From Coralloluteibacterium stylophorae (GTDB lineage Bacteria; Pseudomonadota; Gammaproteobacteria; Xanthomonadales; Xanthomonadaceae): a DNA stretch of 64,000 bases. The position numbers and the translations under genes are program-made. The notes beneath the pieces were generated by a model, which was given only the letters and a program-made list of their open reading frames with translations, was not told the origin of the DNA and made no database searches. Below, piece by piece: positions 51,955 through 60,818 of the stretch; the first letter of the stretch is position 1, and each line of letters opens with the position of its first letter. Where the stretch lies: contig NZ_JAGQFT020000014.1 of the NCBI RefSeq assembly GCF_018122625.2, forward strand, positions 1 to 64,000. Direction: 5' to 3'.

Positions 51955-52893
51955 ATGTCTGCCGCCTTGATCTGCGGGTCCCTCGCCTACGACACCATCA
52001 TGGTGTTCCCGGACCACTTCAAGAACCACATCCTGCCGGACAAGGTCCACATCCTGAACGTGTCGTTCCTGGTGCCGCGGATGCGCCGCGAGTTCGGCGG
52101 TTGCGCCGGCAACATCGCCTACAACCTCAAGCTGCTCGGCGGCGAACCGGTGCCGATGGCGACCGTGGGCCAGGACTTCGGCCCCTACCGCGAGCACTTC
52201 GAGGAGCAGGGGATCCGGCTCGACCAGGTCAAGGAGATCGAGGAGCTGTTCACGCCGCAGGCCTTCATCACCACCGACCTGGACAACAACCAGATCACCG
52301 CCTTCCACCCGGGCGCGATGATGCGCAGCTACGAGAACCACGTGAAGGACGTGCCCGGGGTCGCCTTCGGCATCGTCAGTCCGGACGGACGCGAGGGCAT
52401 GCTGCAGAACGCGCGCGAGTTCGCCGAGGCGGGGATCCCCTTCATCTTCGATCCGGGCCAGGCCATGCCGCTGTTCAACGGCGAGGAGCTGCGCGCCTTC
52501 ATCGAGCAGGCCGACTACGTCACCGTCAACGACTACGAGTCCAACCTGCTGCAGGAGCGCACCGGCTGGAGCGAGGCCGAGATTGCGCAGCGGGTGAAGG
52601 CCTACATCGCCACGCGCGGGCCCAAGGGCGCGGTGATCCATGCCGAGGGCAAGGTCTACGACGTCCCGCCGGCACACGAGCGCCGCGTCACCGACCCGAC
52701 CGGCTGTGGCGATGCCTTCCGCGCCGGCCTGATCTTCGGAATCATGAAGGGCTACGACTGGCTCACCATCGGCCGCATGGCCAACCTGATGGGCGCACTC
52801 AAGGTCGAGCACCCGGGCACCCAGAACCAGCGCTTCGACTACGAGGAGTTCGCCGAGCAGTTCACCCAGCAGTTCGGCTACGCGCTGCGCTGA
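51955..52893 (+). CDS. PfkB-family sugar/nucleoside kinase (adenosine kinase-like)
   Basis: A 312-residue ribokinase-fold enzyme. The N-terminal substrate block is LICGSLAYDTIMVFPDHF...FGGCAGNIAYNLKLLGGEPVPMATVGQDF. The C-terminal PfkB signature VTDPTGCGDAFRAGLIFGI carries the catalytic Asp. Close relatives in proteobacteria are annotated as adenosine kinases or as carbohydrate kinases of unknown substrate. It stands alone, with its own terminator. Confidence 0.82.
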   Translation: MSAALICGSLAYDTIMVFPDHFKNHILPDKVHILNVSFLVPRMRREFGGCAGNIAYNLKLLGGEPVPMATVGQDFGPYREHFEEQGIRLDQVKEIEELFTPQAFITTDLDNNQITAFHPGAMMRSYENHVKDVPGVAFGIVSPDGREGMLQNAREFAEAGIPFIFDPGQAMPLFNGEELRAFIEQADYVTVNDYESNLLQERTGWSEAEIAQRVKAYIATRGPKGAVIHAEGKVYDVPPAHERRVTDPTGCGDAFRAGLIFGIMKGYDWLTIGRMANLMGALKVEHPGTQNQRFDYEEFAEQFTQQFGYALR

Positions 52894-52916
52894 AGGCGTC
52901 GGCGCATCGCGAAGAG

Positions 52917-52943
52917 AAGGCCCGGCGATGCCGGGCCTTTTCC
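52917..52943 (+). terminator. terminator of the PfkB kinase gene
   Basis: AAGGCCCGGC-GAT-GCCGGGCCTTTTCC: a 10-base stem with a 3-base loop and a short T run, 24 bases after the kinase stop. It also faces the decayed gene beyond. Confidence 0.85.
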
Positions 52944-52968
52944 TTCGTGACCGCAGCGGCGCCGGCGC

Positions 52969-53383
52969 TCACGGCGGTGCGTCACCACGCATCTGCACCC
53001 GGCCCTCGCCGTCGCTCTGGATGAAGCTGAAGGCATGGGCCAGGCGGACCGACGACGCTTGGTAGCCCGGCGTGGCTGGCGTGCAGTCGAGGGATGCCGC
53101 GGGGCAGGCATGCAGGGGCTCGAAACCGCCACTGGCGGACCGCCTCGATCGCCGCCTGATGGAACCGCGGATCGATTGCGGTGCCGCAGTCCTCGGCGTC
53201 CTGCAGCGGTGCGGCGTGGCAGACCCGCCCGGCCTCGTCGATCCACAGGTCCACGCACGCCGCCTGCACCGGCAGGCGCTACGGCAGCAGCTCCGACGGA
53301 TAGACCGCCGCGACGCGATCGTAGAGGACGACCCGCGCGCCGCCGTCGCTCAGCTCCGGCTGACCGTCATCGCCAGGTGGCGC
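52969..53383 (-). pseudogene. decayed TonB-C-terminal-like gene
   Basis: Reading leftward, one frame gives ARVVLYDRVAAVYPSELLP, an in-frame TAG near 53281, then VQAACVDLWIDEAGRVCHAAPLQDAEDCGTAIDPRFHQAAIEAVRQWRF. A one-base shift near 53134 (an extra T in CGGTTTCGA) then continues as EPLHACPAASLDCTPATPGYQASSVRLAHAFSFIQSDGEGRVQMRGDAPP, ending at 52969. DLWIDEAGRV...AAIEAVRQWRF is the pattern of TonB-type C-terminal domains. No start codon is evident; the frame continues directly from the stop of the neighbouring lipoprotein gene. I infer a gene inactivated by a nonsense and a frameshift change, barring sequencing error. Confidence 0.55.
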
Positions 53384-54082
53384 TCATTCCAGCCGCGCGA
53401 GATCCACGCCGGCGACCTCGAACACCAGGTGCAGCGGACGGCCGCCGCTGGCGGTGTCGATGGTCACCGTCTTCGCCCCGGCCAGGCCCTCCATGAAGCG
53501 CGCGTCCTCCTCGACGAACAGCGCCTGCAGGTTCTCCTCGGGCTTGCGCGCGTCGAAGGCGGCGGCCTCGCCGCCGTCGAAGGCGACGTCGACCGTGCAG
53601 CCCGGCGGGCAGTCGAACTCGGCGGTGTCCAGCAGCAGGTAGACGCTCTGGCCCCACTCCGGATGGCGGCGCAGCACCATGCGCACGCGCGGGCTGCGCG
53701 GCTGGCCCGCCTCGATCACCGCCGCGCGCTGCAGGCCGCCCTCGACCTGTTCGAGGTGGTAGGACCACAGCCCCTCGAGGCGGCGCGTCTCGCGCTCCGC
53801 CTGGGCCTTCTCACGCACCTCGGGCAGGGACTCGGCGACCGCGGCCGCGGCGGCGGTATTCGGGTAGTCGGCCAGGAGCACGTCGCCGTAGGACTTGGCC
53901 AGGCCCCAGTTGCGCTCGCTGCGCGCGGTCTCGTACTGCGCGGCCTGCTGCGCCGCGGCCGCCTCGGCACGCTGCGCCGCCGCCTGCCGGGCGGCTTCGC
54001 GCTCGGCCTCGCGGTCGCAGGCGCCGAGGGCGAGGCCGCACAGCAGCAGCGTGGCCAGGCGCACGGCGCGGCCGCTGGCCAT
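53384..54082 (-). CDS. lipoprotein of unknown function
   Basis: A 232-residue lipoprotein: MASGRAVRLATLLLCGLALGACD with lipobox LGAC. It is followed by a charged Ala-rich helix (REAEREAARQAAAQRAEAAAAQQAAQYETARSERNWGLAKSYGDVLLADYP) and a beta-rich C-terminal half. That half includes RVRMVLRRHPEWGQSVYLLLDTAEFDCPPGCTVDVAFDGG and a KTVTIDTASGGRPLHLVFEVAGVDL ending. ATG 54082 has GGAG eight bases upstream; a GTG at 54091 overlapping the peptidase stop is the alternative. Confidence 0.6.
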   Translation of the reverse strand: MASGRAVRLATLLLCGLALGACDREAEREAARQAAAQRAEAAAAQQAAQYETARSERNWGLAKSYGDVLLADYPNTAAAAAVAESLPEVREKAQAERETRRLEGLWSYHLEQVEGGLQRAAVIEAGQPRSPRVRMVLRRHPEWGQSVYLLLDTAEFDCPPGCTVDVAFDGGEAAAFDARKPEENLQALFVEEDARFMEGLAGAKTVTIDTASGGRPLHLVFEVAGVDLARLE

Positions 54083-54087
54083 GCCCG

Positions 54088-55989
54088 TCACTCCGCGTCC
54101 CCGCGGCTGCGCTCGAGCAGCGCCTCGACGCTCATCGTGGTGATCGGGTGGTAGCCGGGGCGGGACGAGATGAACACCTGCTCGGCGAAGCGGTGGCCGT
54201 CGGGCGTCGCCACCAGCGCCTCATAGGTCGGCATGATCAGCTTGCGCCGGCCGATGCGCTTGAGGAACTGGCTGATCGCCGGCCGCGCCTCGAAGTAGCC
54301 GCTGCGCACGGCGAGCGGATACCAGCGCTGCGCGATCTCGCCGTTGGCCGTGCCGGTGAAGCGGAAGGCGGCATCGAGCTCGTTCATCTGCTGCGGCGCC
54401 AGCGTCTCCGGCATGCCGGCGAGGAAGTGCACCCACTCCTGCGTGATCCAGCCGTCGGTATCGAGCTCGGACAACGACTTGCGCCCCTCGAGCCAGTCCT
54501 GGCGCGCGGCGTCGACCCGCTGCAGCCGTTCCGACACGATCTTCGGCGCCGCCGGCGGGATGCCCTGGGCGTAGAGCCAGCGGTCGACCTGCTCGATGGA
54601 AACGGTGTCGGGGTTGGGCTCCAGCAGGTGCTCCTGCAGGTAGCTGCGGAACTGGTCGGTGGTGACGCTCTGGAAGGCGTGCGCGTCGAACCAGCCGCGC
54701 AGGAAGGCGTCGAAGGTCTCGCGCCCGAAGCGCTGCTCCAGGAACTGCAGGAACCAGGCGCCCTTGTCGTAGGCGATCGACGACAGCGCGCCGTCGGCAT
54801 CCTCGCCCTCGCCGAGCGGCGGCGGGGCGAGCGCCTGGCGCTGCGGCGCGATGTCGTCGAGCTCGGCGATGAGGCCGTTGCGGGCGATGACGAATTCCAT
54901 CTCCGCCTGCTCCCGGCCGTAGACCGCCTCGACGATGCGGTTCTCCACGTAGCTGGTGAAGCCCTCGTTGAGCCAGATGTCCTTCCAGGTCGCGTTGGTG
55001 ACGAGATTGCCCGACCAGCTGTGCGCGAGTTCGTGCGCGATCAGGCTGACCAGCGACTTGTCGCCGACGATGACCGTGGGCGTGGCGAAGGTCAGGCGCG
55101 GGTTCTCCATGCCGCCGAACGGGAACGACGGCGGCAGCACCAGGATGTCGTAGCGGCCCCAGCGATAGGGCCCGTACAGCGATTCGGCGACCTCGATCAT
55201 CTTCCCGGTGTCGGCAAATTCCGCCGCCGCCTTCTTCGCCATCGCCGGCTCGGCCCAGACGCCGGCACGCGCGGAGATCGGCTCGAACACCAGGTCGCCG
55301 GCGGCGATGGCCAGCAGGTAGGACGGGATCGGCTGCGGCATGCGGAAGGCGTACTCGCCGTCGCGCTCGGCCTCGGGATCGTTGTCGGCGCTCATCAGCG
55401 CCATCAGCGCCGGGTCGGTGCGCACCGTCGCCTCGTAGGTGAAGCGCACCGAGGGCGTGTCCTGCAGCGGCACCCAGGAACGCGCGTGGATGGCCTGCGA
55501 CTGGCTGAACATGAAGGGCAGCTTCCCGCCCTGGGTCATCGACGGCTCCAGCCACTGCAGACCGCTCGCCTCCGGCGCGGTGCGGTAACGGATGCGCACG
55601 TGCTCCGGGCGCGCGGGCGTGGCGACGGTGAGCTTCTGGCCGTGCACCGGATCGCGCTCGGCGAGGGTGTACTTCAGCTTCCGCCAGCGCGCGTCGCCGC
55701 TGCGGCCCTCGATGCGCTCGATGTCGAGGTCGCGGGTATCGAGCACCAGCGTATCGGCCTCCGGATCCAGCCACTCCAGGGTGAGGTCGGCCGTCCCGGC
55801 CAGGCGCTTGGCGTCGAAGTCGACCTCGAGATCCAGCGCCAGGTGGCGCACGACCACCCGCTCCGGCTCCGCGTAGGAGCTCTCGTCGGCGCGGCGGTCG
55901 GGCTGCGCCGGCGACGGCTCGGCGCTCTCCTGGGCGAACGCGGGTACGGCCGGCAGGATCAGGGCAAGCAGCAGGAAGAGGTTACGCAT
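54088..55989 (-). CDS. M1-family zinc aminopeptidase (leukotriene-A4-hydrolase-like)
   Basis: A 633-residue exported peptidase with a Sec signal (MRNLFLLLALILPAVPAFA). The M1 elements are FPFGGMENPRLTF (exopeptidase GGMEN), LIAHELAHSWSGNLVTNATWKDIWLNEGFTSYVE (HEXXH-18-E zinc site) and a C-terminal helical repeat like that of leukotriene A4 hydrolase. It should remove N-terminal residues from periplasmic peptides. ATG 55989 is used; an in-frame GTG at 56019 would put ten residues before the signal. Confidence 0.88.
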   Translation of the reverse strand: MRNLFLLLALILPAVPAFAQESAEPSPAQPDRRADESSYAEPERVVVRHLALDLEVDFDAKRLAGTADLTLEWLDPEADTLVLDTRDLDIERIEGRSGDARWRKLKYTLAERDPVHGQKLTVATPARPEHVRIRYRTAPEASGLQWLEPSMTQGGKLPFMFSQSQAIHARSWVPLQDTPSVRFTYEATVRTDPALMALMSADNDPEAERDGEYAFRMPQPIPSYLLAIAAGDLVFEPISARAGVWAEPAMAKKAAAEFADTGKMIEVAESLYGPYRWGRYDILVLPPSFPFGGMENPRLTFATPTVIVGDKSLVSLIAHELAHSWSGNLVTNATWKDIWLNEGFTSYVENRIVEAVYGREQAEMEFVIARNGLIAELDDIAPQRQALAPPPLGEGEDADGALSSIAYDKGAWFLQFLEQRFGRETFDAFLRGWFDAHAFQSVTTDQFRSYLQEHLLEPNPDTVSIEQVDRWLYAQGIPPAAPKIVSERLQRVDAARQDWLEGRKSLSELDTDGWITQEWVHFLAGMPETLAPQQMNELDAAFRFTGTANGEIAQRWYPLAVRSGYFEARPAISQFLKRIGRRKLIMPTYEALVATPDGHRFAEQVFISSRPGYHPITTMSVEALLERSRGDAE

Positions 55990-56103
55990 TGAAGAAACCG
56001 CTCGACGGGCAAGGCTCACGGGATCTTAACGCAGCGGCGTGATCGGGCCGTCGGCGCGCTCCCGACATTGAACGCTGGCCGCGGCCGGCGGAGTCCTGTA
56101 CAA

Positions 56104-56122
56104 ACGCGACTCATTTTCATCC
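56104..56122 (+). promoter_or_regulatory. possible Fur-type iron box
   Basis: The sequence AACGCGACTCATTTTCATC just before the metal-siderophore binding-protein gene resembles Fur half-sites (CATTTTCAT) found before iron-uptake genes of this family. The match is partial and judged by eye. Confidence 0.3.
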
Positions 56123-56137
56123 ACCGCGGGAACCCCC

Positions 56138-57106
56138 ATGCCTCGACTCCAGCGCGCCCTGCTGCCGGCGCTCGTCCTCGCGCTCGCCGCCACCGCCGCA
56201 AGCGCCGAACCGGTCCGCATCGAACATGCGCAGGGCGAAGCCGTGCTGCCCGCGCCCGCCCGGCGTGTCGCGGTCTACGACCTCGCGGCGCTGGACATCC
56301 TGCAGGCGCTCGGCGCACCGGTGGCCGCGGTCCCCGACGTCCGCATACCGGCGCACCTGGCACCCGGAGCCGGGGTCGATGTCGTCCGCGCCGGCACCCT
56401 CTTCGAGCCGGACCTCGATGCGCTCGCCGCGGCTGAGGCCGACCTGGTGATCCTCGGTGGTCGCTCGCGCCGCGCCTACGCCGACGTGCAGGCGCTGGCC
56501 CCGACCATCGACCTCTCGGCCGGGACCCGAAACTACCTCGCCGCCACCTACGCCAGCATCGACGCGCTCGGTCGCGCGACCGGCCGCAGCAAGGCCGCCG
56601 AGGCCGAGGCCATGGCGCTGCGTGCCCGCCTCGCCGAGCTGCATGCGCGCACCGCCGACGCCGGCACCGGCCTGGTGCTGTTCGCGGTCGGCGACCGCGC
56701 GATCGCGCACGCCCCCGGTGAGCGCTTCGGCATCGTCCACGAGGTGCTGGGCGTGCCGTCGGTCCTGCCGACGACGACCGCGGCCGCGTCCGAAGGCGTG
56801 CGGCCCGAAGCAGGCTCGCCCGAGGCGCGCGCGCAGGCGGCGGACCGCGCGGCCGCGCTCGAGGCCGCGCTGGCGGCGGATCCGGACTGGCTGTTCGTGA
56901 TCGACCGCGACGCCGCCACCGGCGATCCCGAGCGCCCCGCCTCCGAACGCCTGGCGGACCATCCGGCGGTCAGCGCGAGCCGCGCCTGGCGCAGCGGTCG
57001 GGTGCTCCATCTCGACGCGCCGGCCTGGTACCTCGCCACCGGCGGCATCGGCACCCTGACGCGGACCGCCGACGCCTTCACCGCGGCGCTCGACGCGGCG
57101 GAGTGA
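56138..57106 (+). CDS. periplasmic metal-siderophore ABC binding protein
   Basis: A 322-residue Sec-exported protein (signal ending ATAASA). The FatB/FecB-type fold is visible in RRVAVYDLAALDILQALGAPVAAVPDV, EADLVILGGRSRRAYADVQALAPTIDLS, and DPDWLFVIDRDAATG...VLHLDAPAWYLATGGIGTL. It should deliver ferric siderophore or a related chelate to an ABC permease. No permease or ATPase gene is adjacent, so partners lie elsewhere. Confidence 0.78.
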   Translation: MPRLQRALLPALVLALAATAASAEPVRIEHAQGEAVLPAPARRVAVYDLAALDILQALGAPVAAVPDVRIPAHLAPGAGVDVVRAGTLFEPDLDALAAAEADLVILGGRSRRAYADVQALAPTIDLSAGTRNYLAATYASIDALGRATGRSKAAEAEAMALRARLAELHARTADAGTGLVLFAVGDRAIAHAPGERFGIVHEVLGVPSVLPTTTAAASEGVRPEAGSPEARAQAADRAAALEAALAADPDWLFVIDRDAATGDPERPASERLADHPAVSASRAWRSGRVLHLDAPAWYLATGGIGTLTRTADAFTAALDAAE

Positions 57107-57119
57107 CGCCAGGACGCGA

Positions 57120-57141
57120 CCGGGCCGCCGCGGCGGCCCGG
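57120..57141. terminator. GC stem-loop between convergent genes
   Basis: CCGGGCCGCC-GC-GGCGGCCCGG is a perfect 10-base stem between the stops of the binding-protein gene and ubiE. There is no T run on either side, so termination is likely but not certain. Confidence 0.5.
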
Positions 57142-57146
57142 CCCGC

Positions 57147-57947
57147 TCACACCCGGTAGCCGGAGTGGATCGCGACGATGCCGGCGGACAGGTTGCGGTG
57201 CGAGGCGCGGGCGAAGCCGGCCTCGGTCAGCATCCGCTGCAGCTCGGCCTGCGGCGGATGCTTGCGGATCGACTCGGCCAGGTACTGGTAGCTCGCGCGG
57301 TCGCCGGCGATGAGCGTGCCCAGCCGCGGCAGCACCTGGAAGGAATGGATGTCGTAGAGCGGCCGGAACCACTTCGGCCGCACCTGCGAGAACTCCAGCA
57401 CCAGCACCCGGCCGCCGACCTTGAGCACGCGGTGCATGTCGGCCAGCGCGCGCGCCTTGTCGGTCACGTTGCGCAGGCCGAAGGCGATGGTGACCAGGTC
57501 GAAGGACTTGTCCGGGAACGGCAGCGCCTCGGCATTGCACTGCACCCAGTCCAGGCCGCGCACCAGCCCGCGGTCGGTCAGACGGTCGCGCCCCACCCCG
57601 AGCATCGCGGCATTGATGTCGCCGACCACGATGCCGCCGCCCTCGCCCACCCGCGGATGCAGCAGCGCGGCGATGTCGCCGGTGCCGCCGGCGAGGTCCA
57701 GCACGCGGTCGCCGCGCTTCACGCCCGAGGTCGCCACGAAGTAGCGCTTCCATACCCGGTGGATGCCGAAGCTCATCAGGTCGTTCATGACGTCGTAGCG
57801 GCGCGCGACGGACGAGAACACCTCGCCCACCAGCTTCTGCTTCTCGCGCGTGGGCACGTCGCGGTAGCCGAAATGGGTGGTGTCGCCGGCGGACTCGGCC
57901 GGCACGGTCACGGGAAGGGCGTCGGGGCGGGAATCGTGCTCGCTCAT
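57147..57947 (-). CDS. ubiE: ubiquinone/menaquinone C-methyltransferase UbiE
   Basis: A 266-residue SAM-dependent methyltransferase. THFGYRDVPTREKQKLVGEVFSSVARRYDVMNDLMSFGIHRVWKR opens the family. VLDLAGGTGDIAALL is the SAM motif, and DLVTIAFGLRNVTDKARALADMHRVLKVGGRVLVLEFS is the UbiE signature. It methylates the quinone ring at the inner membrane. Its usual neighbours DUF971 and hslUV lie just beyond. Confidence 0.94.
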   Translation of the reverse strand: MSEHDSRPDALPVTVPAESAGDTTHFGYRDVPTREKQKLVGEVFSSVARRYDVMNDLMSFGIHRVWKRYFVATSGVKRGDRVLDLAGGTGDIAALLHPRVGEGGGIVVGDINAAMLGVGRDRLTDRGLVRGLDWVQCNAEALPFPDKSFDLVTIAFGLRNVTDKARALADMHRVLKVGGRVLVLEFSQVRPKWFRPLYDIHSFQVLPRLGTLIAGDRASYQYLAESIRKHPPQAELQRMLTEAGFARASHRNLSAGIVAIHSGYRV

Positions 57948-58051
57948 GCGGTCGAGTATCCCATGCCGCGCCCGGCGCGTTGCGTGTGGATGCTGCACGC
58001 CACCACCACGGCGCGCCGGTACCGTGTCGCCACCATCCGGAGGGAGCGTCC

Positions 58052-58351
58052 ATGAGCCGTTACGCCCTGCTCGCCCGCCTCGAGGCGAAGCCCGGCCGCG
58101 AGGCCGAGGTCGAGGAGTTCCTGCGCCACGCCGCGGCGCTGGCCCGGGACGAGGCCGGAACGCTCACCTGGTACGCGCTCAAGCTCGGCCCTTCCACCTT
58201 CGCCATCGTCGACACCTTCGACGACACCGCATCGCGCCAGGCGCACCTGACCGGCCGCATCGCCGCCGCACTGATGGAACGCGCACCCGACCTCTTCGCG
58301 AGCTCGCCGGTGATCGAGGAGGCCGAGGTGCTGGCGATGAAGGGACGCTAG
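58052..58351 (+). CDS. ABM-domain monooxygenase-like protein
   Basis: A 99-residue ferredoxin-fold protein of the antibiotic-biosynthesis-monooxygenase family: YALLARLEAKPGREAEVEEFLRHAAALARDEAGTLTWYALKLGPSTFAIVDTFDD. Such proteins are small quinol or heme-degrading oxygenases or stress proteins; the substrate here is unknown. GGAGGGAGCGTCC precedes ATG 58052. Confidence 0.75.
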   Translation: MSRYALLARLEAKPGREAEVEEFLRHAAALARDEAGTLTWYALKLGPSTFAIVDTFDDTASRQAHLTGRIAAALMERAPDLFASSPVIEEAEVLAMKGR

Positions 58352-58404
58352 CTGGCGCCGCCGGCGCCACGTAGGCTGGCGCGCCTCCCGCACGAGTGGC
58401 CGCC

Positions 58405-58857
58405 ATGCCCGACATCGACTACCGCGCCCTCCTCGCCACCGCCGTCGCCGAGGCGCGGCAGGGGCTGGCCGAGGGCGGCATCCCGATCGGCGCCGCGCTC
58501 TACGGCGGCGACGGCCGCCTGCTCGGCTGCGGCCACAACCGCCGCGTGCAGGAGGACGACCCGTCGATCCACGGCGAGACCGACGCCTTCCGCAAGGCCG
58601 GCCGCCAGCGCAGCTACCGCGACACCATCATGGTCACCACGCTCGCGCCGTGCTGGTACTGCAGCGGGCTGGTGCGCCAGTTCAACATCGGCGCCGTGGT
58701 GGTCGGCGAGTCGGTGACCTTCGCCGGCGGCGTCGACTGGCTGCGCGAGGCCGGCGTGCGCGTGATCGACCTCGCCGACGCCGAATGCATCGGCATGATG
58801 CGCGACTTCATCGCCGCGCGGCCCGCGCTGTGGAACGAGGACATCGGCGAGGAGTGA
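58405..58857 (+). CDS. cytosine deaminase of the yeast FCY1 type
   Basis: A 150-residue CDA-fold deaminase. The zinc site is HGE (56-58, SIHGETDAF) and PCWYC (82-86). The ending FIAARPALWNEDIGEE closely matches yeast cytosine deaminase (RPQDWFEDIGE), as does the EGGIPIGAALY start. It should convert cytosine to uracil; this differs from the unrelated amidohydrolase CodA of E. coli. It follows the ABM gene by 53 bases. Confidence 0.8.
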   Translation: MPDIDYRALLATAVAEARQGLAEGGIPIGAALYGGDGRLLGCGHNRRVQEDDPSIHGETDAFRKAGRQRSYRDTIMVTTLAPCWYCSGLVRQFNIGAVVVGESVTFAGGVDWLREAGVRVIDLADAECIGMMRDFIAARPALWNEDIGEE

Positions 58858-58893
58858 GTCCCGGTCGCGGGACCGGCGCCGGAACCGCGGCGC

Positions 58894-59247
58894 TCAGGCG
58901 TCGCGGGACTTGCCGGCGGCGGCCAGTGCGTTCTCGTAGCGCGGCCAGAACGCCTCCTGCTCCCGACCGAGGCGATGGAGCGTGTCCCAGCTGAAGATGC
59001 CGCTGGCGTGTCCGTCGCTGAAGCGCAGCAGCACCGCGTAGTGCCCGACCGGCTCCACGCCGACGATGCCCACCGCACGCTTGCCGGCGACCAGCTGCTT
59101 CTGCCCCGGCCCATGCCCCTGCACCTCCGCACTCGGCGATTCCACCCGCAGGTATTCCGCCGGCAGCCGGAACCGCGCGCCGTCCTCGAACGCCACCTCG
59201 AGGATGCGCGAGGCCTGGTGCAGGACGATGTCGGTGGGGGTGGGCAT
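58894..59247 (-). CDS. DUF971 family protein
   Basis: A 117-residue protein with TDIVLHQASRILEVAFEDGARFRLPAEYLRVESPSAEVQGHGPGQKQLVAGKRAVGIVGVEPVGHYAVLLRFSDGHASGIFSWDTLHRLG. This is the DUF971 domain, also found at the N-terminus of gamma-butyrobetaine hydroxylases. Its function is unknown. It sits downstream of hslU, a conserved neighbourhood in this family. Confidence 0.85.
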   Translation of the reverse strand: MPTPTDIVLHQASRILEVAFEDGARFRLPAEYLRVESPSAEVQGHGPGQKQLVAGKRAVGIVGVEPVGHYAVLLRFSDGHASGIFSWDTLHRLGREQEAFWPRYENALAAAGKSRDA

Positions 59248-59286
59248 GGTTCTGGGCGATGAGGTGGGAATGGGTGGTGGTGAGGC

Positions 59287-59375
59287 GGGAATCGGGACCT
59301 GAGGCTCGGCATGGCCTGCTGGCCCTTGCTCCGGAGCGACGCTCGGGAAGCAACGGTCCGCAGGTCCCGATTCCC
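59287..59375. repeat. inverted pair of GGGAATCGGGACCTG repeats
   Basis: GGGAATCGGGACCTG (59287-59301) and its exact reverse complement (59361-59375) face each other across 59 bases between DUF971 and hslU. A partial copy, TCCCGATTCCC, follows the second. The element could fold into a 15-base hairpin in the transcript after hslU. Confidence 0.65.
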
Positions 59376-59409
59376 GTGTCCCGATTCCCGCTCGACCCAG
59401 CGCCTCAGA

Positions 59410-60771
59410 TCACAGGATGTACCGCGACAGATCCGGATCCTGCACGAGGTCGCCGAGGTGGGCGTCGACGTAGGCGCGGTCGATGGTCACGGCTTCGCCG
59501 CCGCGGTCGGGCGCTTCGTAGCTCAGGGTGTCGAGCAGGCGCTCAAGCACGGTGTGCAGGCGGCGGGCGCCGATGTTCTCCTGGCGCTCGTTGACCTCGA
59601 AGGCGATCTCGGCGAGGCGGTCGATGGCCTCGTCGGCGAAGCTCAGGGTCACGCCCTCGGTCCCGAGCAGCGCGTTGTACTGCTTGGTCAGCGCGCTGTG
59701 CGGCTCGGTGAGGATGCGCCTGAAGTCGTCGCGCGACAGCGCCTGCAGCTCGACCCGGATCGGGAAACGGCCCTGCAGCTCCGGGATCAGGTCGGACGGC
59801 TTGGCGACGTGGAAGGCGCCGGAGGCGATGAACAGGATGTGGTCGGTCCTGACCACCCCATACTTGGTGCTGACGGTCGAGCCTTCCACCAGCGGCAGCA
59901 GGTCGCGCTGCACGCCCTCGCGGCTGACGTCGCCACCGGACACGCCCTCGCTGCGCTTGGCGACCTTGTCGATCTCGTCGATGAAGACGATGCCGTGCTG
60001 CTCGCAGGCGTCGATCGCGGCCTGGCGCACGTCGTCCTCGTTGACCAGCTTCGCCGCCTCCTCCTCGATCAGCTGCGGGCGCGCGGCGCGGATCGTGAGC
60101 CGCCGCGACTGCGTCTTGCCGCCGGAGAGGTTCTGGAACATCTGCTTGAGCTGCTGCCCCATCTCCTCCATGCCGGGCGGAGCCATGATGTCGACGCCCT
60201 GGTTGACGCTGGTCTCGATCTCGATCTCGCGCTCCTCGAGCGCGCCGTCGCGCAGCTGCCGACGCAGCTTCTGACGCGTGCCGGAGTCCTCGCCGGGGCC
60301 GGCGGCCGGATCCTCGGGATCGCCGATCGGGAAGCCCATCGGCGCCTGCGGACGGCGGCGCGGCAGCAGCGCATCGAGGATGCGGTCCTCGGCGCGCTCC
60401 TCGGCCTGGGTGCGCACGCGCTGCTTGGCCTGCTCGCGGAACAGCTTGACCGCGGAGTCGGCGAGGTCGCGGACGATCTGCTCGACGTCCTTGCCGACGT
60501 AGCCGACCTCGGTGAAGCGGGTCGCCTCGACCTTGACGAAGGGCGCGTTGGCGAGCGTCGCCAGCCGGCGCGCGATCTCGGTCTTGCCGACGCCGGTCGG
60601 GCCGATCATCAGGATGTTCTTCGGCGTCACCTCGTTGCGCAGCGCGGGGTCGAGCTGCATGCGCCGCCAGCGGTTGCGCAGCGCGATGGCCACCGCACGC
60701 TTGGCCGACTTCTGGCCGACGATGTAGCGGTCGAGCTCGTTGACGATTTCGCGGGGAGTGAGTTCGGACAT
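59410..60771 (-). CDS. hslU: HslU AAA+ unfoldase of the HslUV protease
   Basis: A 453-residue AAA+ ATPase. Key segments are [33 protein letters not shown], Walker [16 protein letters not shown], the pore loop GYVGKD, the I domain (about 110-240), Walker [11 protein letters not shown] and the C-terminal [13 protein letters not shown] tail that docks in HslV. hslV lies upstream, 47 bases apart. Confidence 0.96.
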   Translation of the reverse strand: MSELTPREIVNELDRYIVGQKSAKRAVAIALRNRWRRMQLDPALRNEVTPKNILMIGPTGVGKTEIARRLATLANAPFVKVEATRFTEVGYVGKDVEQIVRDLADSAVKLFREQAKQRVRTQAEERAEDRILDALLPRRRPQAPMGFPIGDPEDPAAGPGEDSGTRQKLRRQLRDGALEEREIEIETSVNQGVDIMAPPGMEEMGQQLKQMFQNLSGGKTQSRRLTIRAARPQLIEEEAAKLVNEDDVRQAAIDACEQHGIVFIDEIDKVAKRSEGVSGGDVSREGVQRDLLPLVEGSTVSTKYGVVRTDHILFIASGAFHVAKPSDLIPELQGRFPIRVELQALSRDDFRRILTEPHSALTKQYNALLGTEGVTLSFADEAIDRLAEIAFEVNERQENIGARRLHTVLERLLDTLSYEAPDRGGEAVTIDRAYVDAHLGDLVQDPDLSRYIL

Positions 60772-60818
60772 GGGCTTTGCGGATTCGTGCGGCACGGGCC
60801 GCGTGAGGGGACGTGCGT

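Noticed and set aside
53384-54082. Treating the lipoprotein and the decayed TonB-like segment as one long gene read through a stop
   Set aside because: The lipoprotein has a sensible C-terminus, and the following segment needs a second stop and a frameshift removed, so two separate genes are more likely.
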